From the NCBI GenBank assembly GCA_017621205.1, contig JAGATQ010000027.1, forward strand, positions 1-64,000: DNA of 64,000 bases. Reading direction: 5' to 3'. Positions 1 to 7,489 of this stretch are shown here, in pieces. How positions within the stretch are numbered: position 1 is the first letter of the stretch; every line of letters starts with the position of its first letter. This DNA is from Lachnospira sp. (lineage in GTDB: Bacteria; Bacillota; Clostridia; Lachnospirales; Lachnospiraceae). The position numbers and the translations under genes are program-made. Below the pieces are notes generated by a model. The model saw only the letters and a program-made list of their open reading frames with translations, was not told the origin of the DNA and made no database searches.

Positions 1-37
1 AATCAGAGAAGAAGTCTTTGAAAGATGGTAAACCATC

Positions 38-66
38 TTGACTGTGTGCAGTTTTTAGTGTATAAT
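38..66 (+). promoter_or_regulatory. Promoter of the tRNA cluster
   Basis: The -35 box TTGACT (38-43) and a perfect -10 box TATAAT (61-66) are 17 bp apart, and the first tRNA begins 12 bp after the -10. A perfect 7-bp hairpin (AAGATGG/CCATCTT, 22-39) overlaps the -35 box. It may belong to the end of the upstream unit, but no T-run follows it. Confidence 0.85.
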
Positions 67-77
67 ACACATGTTAT

Positions 78-151
78 GGCCTGGTGGCTCAGTTGGTTAG
101 AGCGCCGCCCTGTCACGGCGGAGGTCGTGGGTTCGAGCCCCATCCGGGTCG
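78..151 (+). tRNA. tRNA-Asp (GTC)
   Basis: This is a 74-nt cloverleaf. Acceptor arms GGCCTGG/CCGGGTC pair, the anticodon stem CCGCC/GGCGG encloses loop CTGTCAC with anticodon GTC, and the T loop is TTCGAGC. No CCA is encoded. It is the first gene of a five-tRNA cluster behind one promoter. Confidence 0.96.
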
Positions 152-183
152 TTTCTAATAATTTCATATTTATTAGACATTAT

Positions 184-256
184 GGAATCTTAGCTCAGCT
201 GGGAGAGCATCTGCCTTACAAGCAGAGGGTCACAGGTTCGAGCCCTGTAGGTTCCA
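184..256 (+). tRNA. tRNA-Val (TAC)
   Basis: This is a 73-nt cloverleaf with acceptor GGAATCT/AGGTTCC (one G-U pair), anticodon stem TCTGC/GCAGA and loop CTTACAA giving anticodon TAC. The T loop is TTCGAGC. CCA is not encoded. Confidence 0.96.
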
Positions 257-261
257 TATTT

Positions 262-334
262 GCCGATATGGCTCAATTGGCAGAGCAGCTGATTTGTAAT
301 CAGCAGGTTAACGGTTCAAGTCCGTTTATCGGCT
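262..334 (+). tRNA. tRNA-Thr (TGT)
   Basis: This is a 73-nt cloverleaf with acceptor GCCGATA/TATCGGC, anticodon stem GCTGA/TCAGC and loop TTTGTAA giving anticodon TGT. It lies 5 nt after tRNA-Val, so the two are co-transcribed. Confidence 0.96.
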
Positions 335-364
335 TTGATTTTCTGTTTAGCAGAGAATCAGAAT

Positions 365-446
365 GGATGGATTCCCGAGTGGCCAAAGGGGACAGACTGT
401 AAATCTGCTGCAATATGCTTCGGTGGTTCGAATCCACCTCCATCCA
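365..446 (+). tRNA. tRNA-Tyr (GTA)
   Basis: This is an 82-nt class II tRNA with a long variable arm (GCAATATGCTTCGGTG region). Acceptor GGATGGA/TCCATCC pairs perfectly. The anticodon loop CTGTAAA gives GTA, as expected for bacterial tyrosine tRNA. Confidence 0.96.
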
Positions 447-507
447 TTATTTTCATAAGATAAGAATTTTTTTTTATTTTATGAATATACTATATTATAT
501 TTATTAA

Positions 508-580
508 CGCGCTGTGGAGCAATTGGAAGCTCGTCGGGCTCATAACCCGAAGGTTGCTGGTTCAAGTCCGGTCGGCGCTA
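508..580 (+). tRNA. Initiator tRNA-fMet (CAT)
   Basis: The anticodon loop CTCATAA gives CAT. Two initiator hallmarks are visible: three consecutive G:C pairs at the base of the anticodon stem (GGG/CCC) and no Watson-Crick pair at position 1:72 (C opposite T). The acceptor otherwise pairs (GCGCTG with CGGCGC). It is the last tRNA of the cluster. Confidence 0.93.
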
Positions 581-585
581 CTGAG

Positions 586-618
586 AAGGTTCTTGAATTT
601 CAAGAGCCTTTTTTTTAT
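586..618 (+). terminator. Rho-independent terminator of the tRNA cluster
   Basis: The inverted repeat AAGGTTCTTG/CAAGAGCCTT with a 5-nt loop is followed directly by a long T-run, 5 nt after the last tRNA. Confidence 0.9.
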
Positions 619-655
619 TTTATTATGTAATTAAAAAAAGTAGGAGGTTGTTATA

Positions 656-1273
656 GTGGGAAATCCGTGGGAAAAAATTGACTTAAGTGATTATGAAAAC
701 CACATGAGCTTAGATAGCGTGTTCCAGCTCCAGACAATGAATCAAATGATGAAAGAACAGTTTTATGCTTATCCTGTTAAATCAGTTATGATATTGGGAA
801 TAGCAGGTGGGAATGGATTAGAGCATATAAACAGACAAACTATAGATAAGGTTTATGGTGTTGATATAAATGAGAGTTATTTAAATGCATGTAAAGTTCG
901 TTACCCAAAGTTACAGGGAATATTTGAAACCATCCATGCTGATCTGACAAAAAGCACAAAAGCATTACCCTGTGCAGATTTAATTATAGCCAATCTGTTT
1001 ATTGAATATATTGGGTATGAATGTTTTCTGAAAGTAGTAGAACAAGTGGAAGCAAAGTATGTATCATGCATTATCCAAGTCAATACTGATCTTTCCTTTG
1101 TTTCGGATTCCCCATATATACATACATTTGACCGTTTACAAGAAGTACACCATCAGATGGAGGAAGAGGCACTTATCCATGTTATGAGCAAAGCGGGATA
1201 TAAGAAAATGGAACATAGGGAAAGGAATTTGCCAAATGGAAAAAAACTGGTAAGAATAGACTTTAGCTGTTAA
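656..1273 (+). CDS. Class I SAM-dependent methyltransferase
   Basis: This 205-aa protein has a Rossmann-type methyltransferase core. Motif I is MILGIAGGNGLEHI (about residues 45-58), and an acidic residue ends the next strand (YGVD, about 67-70). A motif IV-like segment DLIIANLFIEY follows near residue 107. The substrate cannot be read from sequence. Translation starts at GTG 656, because TAGGAGG (641-647) lies 8 nt upstream and no ATG fits as well. The gene stands alone between the tRNA cluster and an ArsC-like gene. Assignment to the fold is firm; the target (small molecule, protein or RNA) is open. Confidence 0.82.
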   Translation: MGNPWEKIDLSDYENHMSLDSVFQLQTMNQMMKEQFYAYPVKSVMILGIAGGNGLEHINRQTIDKVYGVDINESYLNACKVRYPKLQGIFETIHADLTKSTKALPCADLIIANLFIEYIGYECFLKVVEQVEAKYVSCIIQVNTDLSFVSDSPYIHTFDRLQEVHHQMEEEALIHVMSKAGYKKMEHRERNLPNGKKLVRIDFSC

Positions 1274-1363
1274 ATTCTATACCAAATTACTGATTAGGGG
1301 TATAAGGTACATTATAGGATAATATACCTGCATTTATATATAGGTAAAGATAAAATTCTAAAA

Positions 1364-1392
1364 TTGAATCTTATAGATAAGTGTGATATACT
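1364..1392 (+). promoter_or_regulatory. Promoter of the ArsC-like gene
   Basis: The -35 box TTGAAT (1364-1369) and -10 box TATACT (1387-1392) are exactly 17 bp apart. The leader of about 90 nt that follows holds an inverted repeat, TAAGTAAG (1404-1411) with CTTACTTA (1429-1436). Nothing else is visible in 1274-1486. Confidence 0.65.
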
Positions 1393-1486
1393 AAGGGCAC
1401 TTTTAAGTAAGGTTATAAAATGAGAAAGCTTACTTATATTAGTGTATTAAAGATTGTCATTATAAATAATAAGGAGTGAAAATAAT

Positions 1487-1840
1487 ATGTTATTTGTTGA
1501 ATATCCCAAATGTACCACATGTAAAAGGGCAAAGAAATGGCTGGATGAACAGGGTTTTCAATATGAAGACCGTAATATAAAGGAACAGAATCCATCGGAG
1601 GAAGAGTTGAAGGAATGGATACAAAAAAGTGGTTTAGAAACAAAAAGATTTTTTAATACAAGTGGTATATTGTATCGGGAGATGCAATTAAAGGATAAAT
1701 TAATGAGCATGTCTGAGGAGGAGAAGATTCAGTTGTTGGCAACAGATGGGATGCTTGTAAAGCGACCGATAGTAGTAACAGATAATGGTGTTTTGGTTGG
1801 TTTTAAAGAAGCACAATGGGAGAATACCTTAAAGAAATAG
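1487..1840 (+). CDS. ArsC/Spx-family thioredoxin-fold protein
   Basis: This 117-aa protein belongs to the arsenate reductase-like (ArsC/Spx/YffB) family. The N-terminal redox motif is CTTC (Cys9 and Cys12), followed by KRAKKWLDE typical of the first helix. A conserved RPIVV segment with the family's proline lies near residue 90. The length is normal for the family. CxxC members include Spx/MgsR-like transcription factors as well as reductases, and no ars genes are nearby. A redox-regulatory role is therefore as likely as arsenate reduction. The start is the ATG following AAGGAG. The leader carries its own promoter. Confidence 0.82.
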   Translation: MLFVEYPKCTTCKRAKKWLDEQGFQYEDRNIKEQNPSEEELKEWIQKSGLETKRFFNTSGILYREMQLKDKLMSMSEEEKIQLLATDGMLVKRPIVVTDNGVLVGFKEAQWENTLKK

Positions 1841-1908
1841 AATAATATGGTAATGGTAATAAAAGATATAAGAAGCCGGGTCATGCCCTGTAGCTTGCTG
1901 TGGGGTAT

Positions 1909-1955
1909 GTGACTATCGTATCAGTAACTTGATGTTTCGCAAATATCTACTATTG
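1909..1955. repeat. Degenerate copy of a family-2 repeat arm
   Basis: The stretch around CTATCGTATCAGTAAC and TTTCGCAAATATCTA matches, with few changes, the arm of the element at 37545-37754 read on its opposite strand. No partner arm or core is visible here. It looks like a decayed remnant lying just upstream of the nth ribosome site. Confidence 0.5.
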
Positions 1956-1975
1956 AGAGTTATGTGAGGAGTACA

Positions 1976-2638
1976 ATGGAAAAGAAGAAACGATATACGA
2001 AAAAACAGAGAACCTTAGATATTATAGAACGCTTAAAGAACGAATATCCGGTGGCGGATTGTACACTGGATACGAAAGAAGCATGGAAGCTTTTAGTAAG
2101 TGTGCGTTTAGCAGCGCAGTGTACAGATGCAAGAGTGAATGTAATTGTAAAGGATTTGTTTGCACAGTATCCGGGTGTGGAAGCGTTAGCAGAGGCATCT
2201 GTGGAGGATATTGAAAAGATTGTGAAGCCCTGTGGGTTAGGTCATAGCAAGGCAAGAGATATTAGTGCATGTATGAAGATGCTGCGGGATGAATACCAGT
2301 GTCAGGTGCCAGATGATTTTGATAAGCTGATGAAGCTTCCGGGAGTGGGTAGAAAGAGTGCAAATCTGATTATGGGAGATGTCTTTGGGAAACCGGCTAT
2401 TGTAACGGATACCCACTGCATCCGGCTCGTAAATCGGTTCGGATTAGTGGATGGTATCAAGGATCCCAAAAAGGTGGAAATGGAGCTTTGGAAGCTTGTA
2501 CCTCCGGAAGAAGGAAGTGATTTCTGTCATCGTCTGGTTTATCATGGGCGGGAAATCTGTACGGCACGTACAACGCCATATTGTGACAGATGCTGTCTGA
2601 ATGATATCTGTAAGAAGGTACTAGAGAAGAAAAAATAG
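1976..2638 (+). CDS. nth: Endonuclease III
   Basis: This 220-aa bifunctional DNA glycosylase/AP lyase removes oxidised pyrimidines in base excision repair. The helix-hairpin-helix LPGVGRKSAN (121-130) holds the catalytic lysine K127, and the catalytic aspartate is D145 in VTDTH. Four cysteines at 195, 203, 206 and 212 form the C-terminal [4Fe-4S] cluster loop. The first spacing is seven residues, where E. coli Nth has six, and Cys207 is extra. The start is ATG 1976, because GAGGAG (1966-1971) sits 4 nt before it; a GTG at 1964 would place that ribosome site inside the gene. Confidence 0.95.
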   Translation: MEKKKRYTKKQRTLDIIERLKNEYPVADCTLDTKEAWKLLVSVRLAAQCTDARVNVIVKDLFAQYPGVEALAEASVEDIEKIVKPCGLGHSKARDISACMKMLRDEYQCQVPDDFDKLMKLPGVGRKSANLIMGDVFGKPAIVTDTHCIRLVNRFGLVDGIKDPKKVEMELWKLVPPEEGSDFCHRLVYHGREICTARTTPYCDRCCLNDICKKVLEKKK

Positions 2639-2663
2639 CTAAAATTTTGCTAGAACAGCTCTC

Positions 2664-2692
2664 TTGACAAATTATGAAAAATATAATAAGAT
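2664..2692 (+). promoter_or_regulatory. Promoter of the TetR gene
   Basis: TTGACA (2664-2669) is followed after 17 bp by TAAGAT (2687-2692). The -10 box runs into the palindrome at 2691-2703, so a bound repressor would cover the promoter. A better-looking TATAAT at 2682 is only 12 bp from the -35 and was not chosen. Confidence 0.6.
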
Positions 2693-2703
2693 AACAGTGT
2701 TAT
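2691..2703. promoter_or_regulatory. TetR operator, copy 1
   Basis: ATAACAGTGTTAT is a perfect palindrome with a single central base. The same sequence, read from the other strand, occurs upstream of the ABC operon at 3476-3488. Its overlap with the TetR promoter suggests autorepression. Confidence 0.72.
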
Positions 2704-2727
2704 GTATGGTTGAAGGAAGGTAAAACT

Positions 2728-3363
2728 GTGAAAGCGGACAAGGAAACAAAGGAAAAGCTGCTTGCGAGTGCAAAGGCAGAGTTTATGGAAAAGGGCTACA
2801 ACAAAACCTCTATGCGTAAAGTTTGCAGCAATGTTGGTGTGACAACTGGTGCACTCTATTTCTTTTTTAATGACAAAGAGGATTTGTTTGCTTCCATTGT
2901 AGAGAAACCCCTTAGGGAGCTGATGGAGCTTCTTCAGGCTCATTATGAAGAAGATAAACAGTTTCTTTCAACAGTAGAGACATTTGAAAGTCAAGCGGGA
3001 GATCATGATGAGATAGCACGACTGCTAATTCATCATCTGTATGCCTATTATGACATATTTATATTACTGCTGACCAAAGCACAAGGAACCCATTTTGAAA
3101 ACAGTGTAGATGAAATTGTGGATATGACAGATGCTTCTTTTATGGCAATGGCAGAAGGTATGATGCAGCAATGTCCGGGTATGAAGGTCAACTCTTACAT
3201 GGTACACTGGATGGCACATATGTCTGTTGACGCTTTCATTCATTTACTGACACATGAACCGGACGAACAAAGGGCATTGCAGCATACGCAGAAGATTATT
3301 GATTATATTACCAAAGGTTGGATGGAAATGATTCTGATTCCTATGGATGGGGAGAAGAATTAA
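2728..3363 (+). CDS. TetR/AcrR-family transcriptional regulator
   Basis: This 211-aa protein has the TetR N-terminal helix-turn-helix. It reads MRKVCSNVGVTTGALYFFF, where the G-LY-F-F pattern is the family's recognition helix. The C-terminal ligand domain is helical and not assignable. GTG 2728 is preferred because GAAGGAAGG ends 7 nt before it. The gene lies upstream of a co-oriented ABC transporter, and identical palindromes precede both. It most likely represses itself and the transporter until a ligand, perhaps an antimicrobial, binds. Confidence 0.9.
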   Translation: MKADKETKEKLLASAKAEFMEKGYNKTSMRKVCSNVGVTTGALYFFFNDKEDLFASIVEKPLRELMELLQAHYEEDKQFLSTVETFESQAGDHDEIARLLIHHLYAYYDIFILLLTKAQGTHFENSVDEIVDMTDASFMAMAEGMMQQCPGMKVNSYMVHWMAHMSVDAFIHLLTHEPDEQRALQHTQKIIDYITKGWMEMILIPMDGEKN

Positions 3364-3436
3364 GTGATTATCTGCGAAAGAAAGTATTGTATAATTAAGA
3401 AAAGATGGATGATTCAACAATTTTATAAGGTTTAAG

Positions 3437-3460
3437 AATGCCGTGCAAGAGGACGGCATT
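3437..3460 (+). terminator. Hairpin after the TetR gene
   Basis: Perfect 8-bp arms AATGCCGT/ACGGCATT enclose an 8-nt loop, followed by a short T-tract (TTTTA). This is probably a weak terminator separating the TetR gene from the transporter promoter. Confidence 0.5.
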
Positions 3461-3472
3461 TTACATAACAAA

Positions 3473-3491
3473 AACATAACACTGTTATGTT
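3473..3491. promoter_or_regulatory. TetR operator, copy 2 (transporter operator)
   Basis: AACATAACACTGTTATGTT is a perfect 19-bp palindrome. Its central 13 bp equal operator copy 1 on the opposite strand. It lies 23 bp before the start of the ATPase gene and so is placed to control the transporter. Confidence 0.75.
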
Positions 3492-3514
3492 AAATAAGAA
3501 CAGGAGGACAAATT

Positions 3515-4216
3515 ATGTATCTTGAGGTAAAGGAAGTTAAGAAAAGCTATGGAAAGGATGATAGCTACATTCAGGTGTTGAAGGGGATTTCAACAGGAAT
3601 GGAACAGGGGGAGATGTGTGTTATACAGGGAAGCAGTGGTTCCGGCAAATCTACATTGCTCAACTGCATTGGCGGATTGGACACCATGGATTCCGGTTCC
3701 GTCAAGGTAGACGGACAGGAAATATTTGGGATGAAGCCGGCACAGCTTGCAGATTACCGGCGTGACAATTTAGGATTTATTTTTCAGTTTTATAATCTTG
3801 TACCAAATCTGACAGTGCGGGAGAATATTCAGGTCTGTGAGTATCTTTCTGAACATCCGCTGGATATGGATGAATTATTAGAAACATTGGGCTTGATAGA
3901 GCATCAGAACAAATTTCCATCACAGCTTTCCGGCGGGCAGCAACAACGGTGTGCCATTGCAAGAGCACTGATTAAAAATCCGAAGCTTCTGCTTTGTGAT
4001 GAACCAACCGGAGCACTGGATTCCAAAACATCCAGAGATATTCTGATTTTATTGGAACAAATCAATCAAAAATATGGTACTACCATGCTGATTGTCACCC
4101 ATAATAATGCAATCAAAAACATGGTGCATAAGGTACTGATTGTTAAAGATGGTCTGATTAAGAAAGATTACTACAATGAAACAAGAGTGTCAGCGGCAGA
4201 ATTGGAGGATTTGTAA
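3515..4216 (+). CDS. MacB/LolD-type ABC transporter ATPase
   Basis: This 233-aa ATP-binding subunit has Walker A GSSGSGKS (39-46), signature LSGGQQQR (138-145) and Walker B with CDEPTGALD (about 161-169). The [17 protein letters not shown] pattern is that of the ATPases that pair with FtsX-type permeases (MacB, BceA, LolD). The start ATG follows AGGAGG at a good distance. Its stop is 1 nt before the permease start, so the two are translationally coupled. Likely role: mechanotransmission or export of an antimicrobial or lipid, under TetR control. Confidence 0.93.
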   Translation: MYLEVKEVKKSYGKDDSYIQVLKGISTGMEQGEMCVIQGSSGSGKSTLLNCIGGLDTMDSGSVKVDGQEIFGMKPAQLADYRRDNLGFIFQFYNLVPNLTVRENIQVCEYLSEHPLDMDELLETLGLIEHQNKFPSQLSGGQQQRCAIARALIKNPKLLLCDEPTGALDSKTSRDILILLEQINQKYGTTMLIVTHNNAIKNMVHKVLIVKDGLIKKDYYNETRVSAAELEDL

Positions 4217-4217
4217 G

Positions 4218-6455
4218 ATGAACCGAGTACTAAGAAAGAGATTGTTGCGGGATTTGCAGAGTAACTTTATGCGATATCTTGCTTTGATTTTACTGATTGT
4301 TATGGGGATGTACATAGTTATTTCTGTTGTGGGGGCTGCGGAAACTGTTATTAGTGGAAGTACAAGGAGGGCAGAAGAAAATTGTGTGGAGGATGGACAG
4401 TTTAGCGTATTCCTGCCATTGACAAAGAATCAGGAAAAGGAAATAACAGACAATGGAATTCTATTGGAAAAAATGTTCAGCATGGATTTGGAAGCGGAGG
4501 ATGGTTCCATTCTCCGGCTGATGAAAAACAGGGAGAGCATGAATCTGATTGATCTCGATAATGGAAGATTAGCGAAAACAAGTGGAGAAATTGTTCTGGA
4601 AAAACGTTACTGTCAGGAGCATGATTTGACTGTTAGTGATAACATTAAAGTAGCAGACATGGATTTTGAAATTGTGGGAATTGGCAGTACGCCGGACTAT
4701 GATATGCCTATACAAAACTTTTCTGATATGGCGGTAGAAAGCAGTTTCTTTGGAATTGGATTTGTGACACGGGAGTGGTATGAAGATATTAAAAATAGCG
4801 ATACTACCAAAGCGGAGGAATACTGTTATGCCTATCGTCTTGACAATTCGGGAATGACTGACGAGGATGTAAAGCAGATTATCAAGGATATAGATAACCT
4901 GACATCCTTTGTAAAGAAGGGTGATAATCCAAGAATTCTTGGTGCGGCAGGAGATATGCAGATGAATAAGGAGGCAGGATTATTTGCCGGAGTCATCGTT
5001 ATGGTTCTGTTTACCTATGTGATTTCTGTGTTTGTTATACACCAGATTCAACAGGAGAGCAGTGTGATAGGAGCTTTATATGCCCTTGGAGCAAAGAAAG
5101 GGGATTTATTATGTCACTATGTTTCCCTACCGACAATAATTACTTTTATCGGCGGATTGATTGGAGCGGCACTTGGATTTAGTAAGCTTGGTATTCCGGT
5201 ACAGATGGAAGAGACATATAATTATTTTTCTGTTCCTGAGCTTTCTGCCATGTATCCTGCTTATCTGCTTGTTTACAGTATTGTTATGCCACCACTGGTT
5301 TCGGTAATCGTCAATGTGCTTGTTATTAACAAACGTCTTTCTAAGACAGCACTTTCTCTCATCAAAAACGAGCAGAAGGCAGGAAATTACCGTAATTGGA
5401 ATCTGGGAAAAATGGGATTTGTCAGGCGTTTCCAGTTTCGTCAGATGCTTCGGGAGCAAAGAACAGGATTTACTGTGATATTTGGTATGATAATTTCATT
5501 GCTTGTTCTTATGCTTGGGTTGAATTGCTATATGTTATGTGAAAATGTGCAAAAGGACAGTACTGCCAGTACCAAATTTGAATATATGTATACTTTGAAA
5601 TATCCACCCAAGGAAGTGCCACAGGATGGTGAAGCCTGCTACATAGAAACACTTTCCAAGACAAGTATGGGTTATACATTGGATATCTCCGTTATTGGAA
5701 TTGATGATGACAACAAGTATTATGATGTGGATGCGGTTAAGGGAAAGAGCAACATTATTATTGGAACATCCATGCAGCAAAAGTATGGTCTTCATGTAGG
5801 AGATAAGCTGATTCTGACTGACAATGCAGGTGAACTAGATTATGCTTTTACAATAAAAGGTATTACAGATTATGCCAATGGTCTAGCAGTGTTTATGGAT
5901 ATTGAAAGTATGCGTGAGCTATTTGGACAGGATGAAGATTATTACAATATGGTACTTTCTAAACGAGCACTTGATATCAAGGATGGCAGTCTTTATTCTG
6001 TGACAACAAAGGAAGATGTCAAACAGTCCGCTTCCGTATTTACTTCTTTGATGATGCCCATGGTTGTAATGATGACAGTTGCAGCGGTAATCATTTTTTG
6101 CATGGTTTTGTATCTGATGATGGGAGTTATGGTTGACCGGGCATCCTTTGGGATATCACTGATTCAGGTATTCGGTTTCCGAACCGGGGAAATCAAAAAG
6201 CTATACCTGAATGGAAATACATGGATTGTGGCAGCCGGAGCGGTAATCGGTATACCACTTGCCAAAGTGATAATGAATGCACTTTATCCATGGTTAGTTG
6301 CAAATGTAGCTTGTGGTATGAATCTTAGATTTCCATGGTATCTGTATGTGGGTATTTTTGCAGGTGTGATGGTGGTGTATTTTATTATAAATGCTTTGCT
6401 TGTCCGCAAGCTGGCAAGGATTACTCCGGCAGAAGTGCTGAAAAATAGGGAATAA
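4218..6455 (+). CDS. FtsX-domain ABC transporter permease
   Basis: This 745-aa membrane protein has one N-terminal membrane segment (about residues 16-36) and an extracellular domain. Three membrane segments near 260-390 follow, then a second copy of the same layout ending in three segments at the C-terminus. The final TPAEVLKNR motif is typical of FtsX/MacB permeases. It therefore contains two FtsX units in one chain, unlike the split permeases at 33585-35929 and 57266-59483. The start is ATG 4218, with GGAGG inside the end of the ATPase gene. The substrate is unknown. Confidence 0.9.
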   Translation: MNRVLRKRLLRDLQSNFMRYLALILLIVMGMYIVISVVGAAETVISGSTRRAEENCVEDGQFSVFLPLTKNQEKEITDNGILLEKMFSMDLEAEDGSILRLMKNRESMNLIDLDNGRLAKTSGEIVLEKRYCQEHDLTVSDNIKVADMDFEIVGIGSTPDYDMPIQNFSDMAVESSFFGIGFVTREWYEDIKNSDTTKAEEYCYAYRLDNSGMTDEDVKQIIKDIDNLTSFVKKGDNPRILGAAGDMQMNKEAGLFAGVIVMVLFTYVISVFVIHQIQQESSVIGALYALGAKKGDLLCHYVSLPTIITFIGGLIGAALGFSKLGIPVQMEETYNYFSVPELSAMYPAYLLVYSIVMPPLVSVIVNVLVINKRLSKTALSLIKNEQKAGNYRNWNLGKMGFVRRFQFRQMLREQRTGFTVIFGMIISLLVLMLGLNCYMLCENVQKDSTASTKFEYMYTLKYPPKEVPQDGEACYIETLSKTSMGYTLDISVIGIDDDNKYYDVDAVKGKSNIIIGTSMQQKYGLHVGDKLILTDNAGELDYAFTIKGITDYANGLAVFMDIESMRELFGQDEDYYNMVLSKRALDIKDGSLYSVTTKEDVKQSASVFTSLMMPMVVMMTVAAVIIFCMVLYLMMGVMVDRASFGISLIQVFGFRTGEIKKLYLNGNTWIVAAGAVIGIPLAKVIMNALYPWLVANVACGMNLRFPWYLYVGIFAGVMVVYFIINALLVRKLARITPAEVLKNRE

Positions 6456-6462
6456 CTTAAAA

Positions 6463-6493
6463 ACCGCCGGTATGGTGATACCATATCGGCGGT
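6463..6493. terminator. Terminator between convergent genes
   Basis: Arms of 14 bp, ACCGCCGGTATGGT and ACCATATCGGCGGT, pair with one G-U and a 3-nt loop. On the minus strand the hairpin is followed by TTTTAAG; on the plus strand the T content is weak. It can serve the convergent permease and response-regulator genes. Confidence 0.7.
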
Positions 6494-6552
6494 GTATATA
6501 ACATATTACTGCTTTTTCTAAAAAAATTTGTCGTATGCATCTTAAATATACT

Positions 6553-7173
6553 TCACAAATGCTTATAATAATAGATAGCAAGCTGTGTGCGGTCTCTTAA
6601 ATTCAGCTTTTCCAAAATAATACTTAAATAGTTTCTTATTGTTCCTTCACTTAAAAATAGTTCATCCGCTATTTCCTTGTTGCTCAATCCATTTGCAATT
6701 CCTTCAATGATACTGTACTCTTTTTCGTTAATATCATATTGCTCATAGGAGAATGTGCTTGCTTGATTCATTAGGTCAGGAATCTTAGATATAATTTCAT
6801 TACCAAATACATTTTGCCCTGAGTAAACAGCTTTTAGGGCGGGGAGAATGGTTTCATAGTCCTGTTTTAAAATATAGCCCTTTGCTCCTATTTTAAGGGC
6901 GTCGATAATATATTCATCATCAAGAAATGTTGTAAGGAATAGTATTTTTGCGTCGGGATATTGGTTCAGTATTTCTTTTGCTGCTACAATTCCTGTCATT
7001 TCCTCCATCCGAATATCCATTAAAAGGACATCCGGGTGTTGTTCTTCATAAAGAGCAATGGCCTCTGTTCCATTACAGCCGGTTGCCTGAACAGATATAT
7101 CGGAGTCTGTCTCCAATATCATTTTTAAAGAACTGGTAACTAATTTATCATCGTCAACAAGTATTATATTCAT
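6553..7173 (-). CDS. NarL/FixJ-type response regulator
   Basis: This 206-aa protein has a receiver domain (1-120) with acidic pocket DDD (7-9), phospho-acceptor D53 in LLMDIRM, and the conserved lysine in AKGYILK. A LuxR/NarL helix-turn-helix follows (about 145-200; NGLSNKEIADELFLSEGTI). The start is supported by AAGGAG. Its partner kinase lies upstream on the same strand, separated by a long repeat element rather than the usual tight junction. It probably controls the neighbouring secreted protein and ABC-2 exporter genes. Confidence 0.93.
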   Translation of the reverse strand: MNIILVDDDKLVTSSLKMILETDSDISVQATGCNGTEAIALYEEQHPDVLLMDIRMEEMTGIVAAKEILNQYPDAKILFLTTFLDDEYIIDALKIGAKGYILKQDYETILPALKAVYSGQNVFGNEIISKIPDLMNQASTFSYEQYDINEKEYSIIEGIANGLSNKEIADELFLSEGTIRNYLSIILEKLNLRDRTQLAIYYYKHL

Positions 7174-7200
7174 GTTTATTCTCCTTACTGCTAAAAGTTA

Positions 7201-7415
7201 TTTAGAAAATTGTGAAATAAGTTTACCTGGCTCCCCGTTGTGCAATAGAAACAGTATTGCTGCAGGGCACGCTTTCGCTACTTGTCGCTCGTAACGGTAC
7301 ATAGGGTGCCAAAATACGGCACCCAAGTACCGACGGCTCCAAAGTACCCTGTCAGCAACATTGTTTCTATTGCACAACTTGAGTTTTCAGAATAAGTGTT
7401 TCACAATTGTCTAAA
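7201..7415 (+). repeat. Family-1 branched palindromic element, copy A
   Basis: This 215-bp element has outer arms at 7201-7217 and 7399-7415 that pair with one mismatch, and inner arms at 7237-7253 and 7362-7378 that pair perfectly over 17 bp. The 90-bp core is 7262-7351. In the core, CGGTAC/GTACCG and GGGTGCC/GGCACCC form a two-part stem around loop AAAATAC. The core is shared with 10966-11055 and 20703-20792. Here it points opposite to the two genes it separates. Just downstream, 7426-7446 repeats an arm motif of the element at 37545-37754. Confidence 0.85.
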
Positions 7416-7489
7416 AATATATATAACATTATGGCTATCGTATCAACGATAGGTAATTACACAATTATGGATGGTTGTTTTATATATGG

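Noticed and set aside
195..212. Unusual cysteine spacing in endonuclease III as a sign of altered function (residue numbers of the nth product)
   Set aside because: The catalytic lysine and aspartate and all four cluster cysteines are present. One extra residue in the loop is more likely a lineage variant.
25..402. Open reading frame of 125 codons across the tRNA cluster
   Set aside because: It runs through four tRNA genes with clear cloverleaf structure and has no ribosome site; it is a chance frame.
2682..2687. TATAAT as the -10 box of the TetR promoter
   Set aside because: It is only 12 bp from the TTGACA box; the TAAGAT five bases later gives the normal 17-bp spacing.
7174..7489. A riboswitch or other cis-acting leader in the gap between response regulator and kinase genes
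   Set aside because: The structured core is antisense to these genes and is also found inside two unrelated operons, so a metabolite-sensing leader is unlikely.
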